A program made the translations under genes and the position numbers. From positions 1 through 9,866 of the forward strand of contig JAUWHW010000031.1 of NCBI GenBank assembly GCA_030605665.1: a stretch of DNA of 9,866 nucleotides, given 5' to 3'. Shown here in pieces: positions 7,221-9,866 of the stretch. The notes beneath the pieces were generated by a model. It searched no databases. It saw only the letters and a list, made by a program, of their open reading frames with translations, and was not told where the DNA came from. Numbering within the stretch: position 1 is the stretch's first letter; the number at the start of each line of letters is the position of its first letter. This stretch comes from Dehalococcoidia bacterium (GTDB taxonomy: Bacteria > Chloroflexota > Dehalococcoidia > GIF9 > AB-539-J10).

Positions 7221-7233
7221 CTGTATATACAGG
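7220..7233. repeat. 14-bp perfect palindrome abutting the 5' end of pylT
   Basis: CCTGTATATACAGG is its own reverse complement and its edge coincides with the first base of the mature tRNA. It could be a processing hairpin in a proS-pylT transcript, an AT-rich -10-like site, or chance. No convincing -35 lies at the right distance upstream. Confidence 0.4.
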
Positions 7234-7262
7234 CTATCATGAGCAGCCATAACAAACAATGT

Positions 7263-8990
7263 TTACCGGGCTAACTTTTCCTTAAGCAGTCTATCAATCT
7301 CAGCAGTCAAACCGCCTAGAGACAAAAGTTGAGTTTCTTTCTCCGTGCGCCACTTTGCCTCTATGCTTTGGCTTCTTAAGGTACGTGGTGATAGGGTCAA
7401 CCGTAAGGGCATACCAAGAAGGTCAGCATCGTTGAATTTAACTCCAGGGGATTCACTTCGGTCATCGTGGAGAACTTCGATTCCCTTTTTTTCCAATTCT
7501 TGATACATTTTTTCAGCTATAGAGGCAAGTTCGGGATCATCTAAATAGAGGGGGCAAAGGTAAACCTGATAAGGAGCAACAGACAGCGGCCAAATGATGC
7601 CTTTATCGTCATGGCTTTGCTCTACTATTGCTGCTAATAGCCTTCCTAGTCCGATGCCATAACAGCCCATGACCATAGGCTGAGGCGTGCCATCACGATC
7701 CAGAAAAAACGCCTCCATCTTTTCACTGATGAAGGTGCCCAATTTAAATATGTGTCCTACTTCGATGCCATGAGTAGAAGACAGCCTGCTGCCACACTTA
7801 GAACAATTGTCTCCAGAGTGAGCTAGGGCAATATCAGTCATAAGGTCAACCTGAAAGTCTCTAGGATAATTGGCATTTCTAAAGTGATACCCTGACTTAT
7901 TGGCTCCAGCAATGAAGTTAAAGCCCGAGGTTATAGAGTCATCAGCAACAACCTTAACACCTTTTATACCTATAGGTGAGGCAAAACCAGCTACTAAGCC
8001 AGCCTCATTTAGCTCGCTTTCAGTAGCCAACCTAAGTTCGGAACATTTCAGCGCATTTCTTAGTTTTGTTTCATTCACTTCCAAATCGCCTCGTATAACA
8101 ACGAAGATAAACTCGCCATCAGCGGAGTAGAATACAGCTTTAAGCGTTTGACTTGTGGGCACACCAACAAAACTAGCCACCTCCACTATGGTATTTGCTC
8201 CCGGCGTGGCTATCTCTTCCAAAGGCAGCGGTTGCTTCGTTTCGCTCGCAATAACATTCTTTATCTTTGCTTTGGCAAATTGAGCCCTCTCCGTATTGGC
8301 AGCATAACCACAATTGGAACAACAAATAATCGCGTCTTCACCAGACTCGGTAATAACCATAAATTCATGGGATTCTTTACCACCTATAGCGCCGCTGTCA
8401 GCCTCTACCATCAAGGTGGGCAAGCCTAGTCGTGCATAAATATTCTTGTAAGCCTGGCTCATTCTTTCATAGCTTTCATCCAGACCAGCTTCATCAACAT
8501 CGAAACTGTAAAGGTCTTTCATAATAAATTCGCGGACTCTCAGTAATCCGCCACGGGGACGAGGCTCATCACGGAATTTAGTCTGTATTTGGTACAGGAG
8601 TAGAGGGAGGTCACGGTAGCTCTGCACGTAGCGGTGAATAAGCCCAGTGATAACCTCCTCATGAGTAGGCCCCAAAGCTAACCTATGCTCCTTTCTATCT
8701 TTCAAAGTAAACAGAGATTTGCCGAAGGAAACATACCTTCCCGATTGCTGCCATAGTTCAAAAGGCTGCAATACCGGCAGCATCAATTCTTGCCCCCCAG
8801 CTTTATCCATTTCCTCCCTGATTATTTGCTCTATTTTCTTAAGCACTCGCCATCCTAAGGGTAAATAGGAATAGACTCCAGCAGCTACCTGAGCAATCAT
8901 GCCCGCTCTAAGCAATAACTGATGGCTTATGCTTTCAGCCTCTGCTGGCGCCTGTCGCAAAGTCTTACCAAAAAGTTTTGAGAAACGCAT
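7263..8990 (-). CDS. proS: Prolyl-tRNA synthetase, bacterial type with editing domain
   Basis: Charges tRNA-Pro with proline in the cytoplasm; class II synthetase, 575 residues, the normal size for the bacterial (ProS type 1) form. It shows the TxE loop GPTHEE (107-112), motif 2 FRDEPRPRGGLLRVREF (139-155), the editing insertion at about 240-385 that removes mischarged alanine, motif 3 GCYGIGLGR (442-450), and the C-terminal anticodon-binding domain from about 472. CxxC pairs flank the editing insertion (224/227 and 396/399) and could share a metal ion. Residues 245-253 (NVIASETKQ) are encoded by a repeat-like stretch. ATG 8990 is preceded by a weak AAAGG site. The channel gene ends 14 bases upstream and pylT follows 42 bases downstream, so all may share a transcript. 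Confidence 0.96.
   Translation of the reverse strand: MRFSKLFGKTLRQAPAEAESISHQLLLRAGMIAQVAAGVYSYLPLGWRVLKKIEQIIREEMDKAGGQELMLPVLQPFELWQQSGRYVSFGKSLFTLKDRKEHRLALGPTHEEVITGLIHRYVQSYRDLPLLLYQIQTKFRDEPRPRGGLLRVREFIMKDLYSFDVDEAGLDESYERMSQAYKNIYARLGLPTLMVEADSGAIGGKESHEFMVITESGEDAIICCSNCGYAANTERAQFAKAKIKNVIASETKQPLPLEEIATPGANTIVEVASFVGVPTSQTLKAVFYSADGEFIFVVIRGDLEVNETKLRNALKCSELRLATESELNEAGLVAGFASPIGIKGVKVVADDSITSGFNFIAGANKSGYHFRNANYPRDFQVDLMTDIALAHSGDNCSKCGSRLSSTHGIEVGHIFKLGTFISEKMEAFFLDRDGTPQPMVMGCYGIGLGRLLAAIVEQSHDDKGIIWPLSVAPYQVYLCPLYLDDPELASIAEKMYQELEKKGIEVLHDDRSESPGVKFNDADLLGMPLRLTLSPRTLRSQSIEAKWRTEKETQLLSLGGLTAEIDRLLKEKLAR
8232..8255 (-). repeat. Palindromic-repeat-like stretch inside proS
   Basis: The minus strand reads GTTATTGCGAGCGAA followed by ACGAAGCAA. 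It differs by only about two bases from the common dispersed bacterial repeat arm that starts GTCATTGCGAGCGAAGCGAAGCAA. It is in frame and encodes VIASETKQ at residues 246-253, at the variable entry to the editing domain. No second inverted arm is seen nearby, so it would be a partial copy. This rests on recalled repeat sequence and needs genome-wide counts. Confidence 0.5.
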
Positions 8991-9004
8991 TTATTTACCT
9001 TTAA

Positions 9005-9634
9005 TCATCTCATCATTTTTCTAGTAAAGGTTATCAAAAATAATGCCATCATGAAAACTCCCACAAAGGCTTCAAATGCTCCAAGCGCTTTCACCCAACC
9101 GGTCGGGTGCGGCGCCCAGCTACCATAGCCTAAGGCAGTGAAGGAAATGGCACTATAGTAAAGGCTATTTAAAAAAGTGTTGGGTGTCAGTGTTCCGATA
9201 GCGAAATAAACGAGAGCCAAGCCTAATACAACCACTACAGCGCTTGCGAAGACCTGCCAGGGTCTCTCACCATATCCGTAGAGAAGCCAATAAAGTGTTT
9301 GTCTGATTCTCGGCAAGGGATTAGGCCGCCATTTTAGCGCCTTTCTTCGGGCTGTCATCTCCCGAAAGAAAAACTTACCTGCAATATCATACATAGCAGC
9401 ATTGGTATACCATTGCTTGAGACAAAGATAGATGTTCATTGCCGAGGAAAAGTCGCCACGTTTCCCACGTTTCTCCTCCCCAATCACACAGTTGCCCCAA
9501 TCAGCTTCCTCCAAATGAGCGTCAAAAATATCAGCGCCACGGATAGAAGCCCCTTGTAGTTTAGTGCCATAGAGGTAGCATCCTTCAAATTCGGCTCTGA
9601 AAAGGTTAGCACCCCTAAGATCAGTCTTATCCAA
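9005..9634 (-). CDS. Pentapeptide-repeat, two-TM potassium-channel-like protein
   Basis: Probable inner-membrane ion channel with a cytoplasmic pentapeptide-repeat domain; ligand and ion are unproven. Counting from the first conventional start (TTG 9634), residues 1-50 are A(D/N)LxX-type repeats (TDLRGANLFRAEF, ASIRGADIFDAHLEEADW), which fold as a right-handed beta helix. A basic linker follows (about 53-127). Then come TM1 (128-147), a pore loop with filter-like TALGYGS (166-172) and TM2 (181-203), as in the Ion_trans_2 family. The filter ends in GYGS where potassium channels usually have GYGD. The TTG start is doubtful: it has no ribosome binding site and falls inside the repeat array, which continues upstream in the same frame to about 9745. 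The stop is TGA, 14 bases before proS. Confidence 0.75.
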   Translation of the reverse strand: MDKTDLRGANLFRAEFEGCYLYGTKLQGASIRGADIFDAHLEEADWGNCVIGEEKRGKRGDFSSAMNIYLCLKQWYTNAAMYDIAGKFFFREMTARRKALKWRPNPLPRIRQTLYWLLYGYGERPWQVFASAVVVVLGLALVYFAIGTLTPNTFLNSLYYSAISFTALGYGSWAPHPTGWVKALGAFEAFVGVFMMALFLITFTRKMMR

Positions 9635-9790
9635 CTGTGCCTTCTCGTGAGATCCTTCGCCCTGGACTCCGAACTTTGCGGCACTAAGATCAGCCTGTTT
9701 AAACTCAGCGTGACTTAGCGTTGCGCCTCGCAGGTCAGCGCCCCGCAGGCGTGCGGACTCGGAATTATAGGGATTAAACTCGATGAAATA
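9635..9790 (-). pseudogene. Upstream in-frame part of the channel gene, start lost or recoded
   Basis: The channel reading frame stays open for 52 codons upstream of TTG 9634 and continues the pentapeptide pattern (RLRGADLRGATLSHAEF, then QADLSAAKF), so it was clearly once coding. It contains no ATG, GTG or TTG. It ends at an in-frame TAG (9793-9791). Beyond that the frame is open again for 12 codons, including a TTG, back to a TGA. Either the 5' end is broken, by frameshift or by mutation of a sense codon to TAG, or the TAG is decoded as pyrrolysine. A different frame (9860-9774, starting MKTSSKLRIMM) overlaps and could be the original N-terminus displaced by a frameshift. It does not look like pentapeptide repeats. 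Confidence 0.5.
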
Positions 9791-9866
9791 CTAAAGGAAG
9801 TCCTGAGGTATTCTCAACTGCCCAGAGCATCATGATTCTGAGTTTGCTACTTGTTTTCATTAATGC

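Noticed and set aside
7220..7233. LexA/SOS operator
   Set aside because: The enterobacterial box needs CTG-N10-CAG; here the spacing is CTG-N6-CAG, and there is no SOS gene.
7263..8990. proS as the pyrrolysyl-tRNA synthetase partner of pylT
   Set aside because: It has the full bacterial ProRS architecture with editing insertion and anticodon domain; PylRS is a shorter class II enzyme of a different subclass.

Overview
The window (about 45% GC by eye) reads as a bacterial chromosome segment with every recognisable gene on the minus strand. Proline-rich, acidic sequence after the lipoprotein cysteine of the solute-binding protein, and short GTCATTCTGA / ATTGCGAGCGAA-type palindromic repeats, are habits I associate with Chloroflexota (Dehalococcoidia-like) metagenome genomes. 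That placement is an inference from style only.

The standout is at 7152-7220 (minus). It is a 69-nt tRNA with anticodon CUA and the unusual anatomy of tRNA-Pyl, the pyrrolysine amber-decoding tRNA (pylT): one nucleotide between acceptor and D stem, a 5-nt D loop, a 6-bp anticodon stem, a 3-nt variable loop, no canonical T-loop sequence, and discriminator G. It lies between a prolyl-tRNA synthetase gene and a saccharopine-dehydrogenase-family gene. None of pylS, pylB, pylC or pylD is in the window. None of the seven complete reading frames ends in TAG. The one notable in-frame TAG (9791-9793) lies just upstream of a pentapeptide-repeat channel gene whose repeats continue upstream of its first usable start codon.

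Layout in coordinate order: (a) 1-1059, an MFS transporter cut by the window edge. (b) 1060-1392, a spacer with a 107-bp palindromic repeat. (c) 1393-5589, an FbpABC/AfuABC-type ABC importer operon, transcribed as binding lipoprotein, fused double permease, a small chimeric ORF, then ATPase. The chimeric ORF is the scar of a rearrangement: the permease-end/ATPase-start junction occurs twice, as 286-bp tandem units about 88% identical, so an ATPase N-terminus is fused to a permease C-terminus. A good promoter lies upstream of the operon at 5632-5660. (d) 5680-5835, a 142-bp MITE-like element with 12-bp perfect terminal inverted repeats and a 7-bp target duplication. (e) 5910-7115, the saccharopine-dehydrogenase-like enzyme. 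(f) pylT. (g) 7263-8990, proS, which carries a repeat-like stretch at the start of its editing insertion. (h) 9005-9790, the pentapeptide-repeat/two-TM channel frame with an unresolved 5' end.

The channel frame, proS, pylT and the dehydrogenase lie head-to-tail with short gaps and no visible terminator, so they may share a transcript. The ABC operon is a separate unit. Its substrate cannot be fixed from sequence; ferric iron or another small anion/chelate is the family default.
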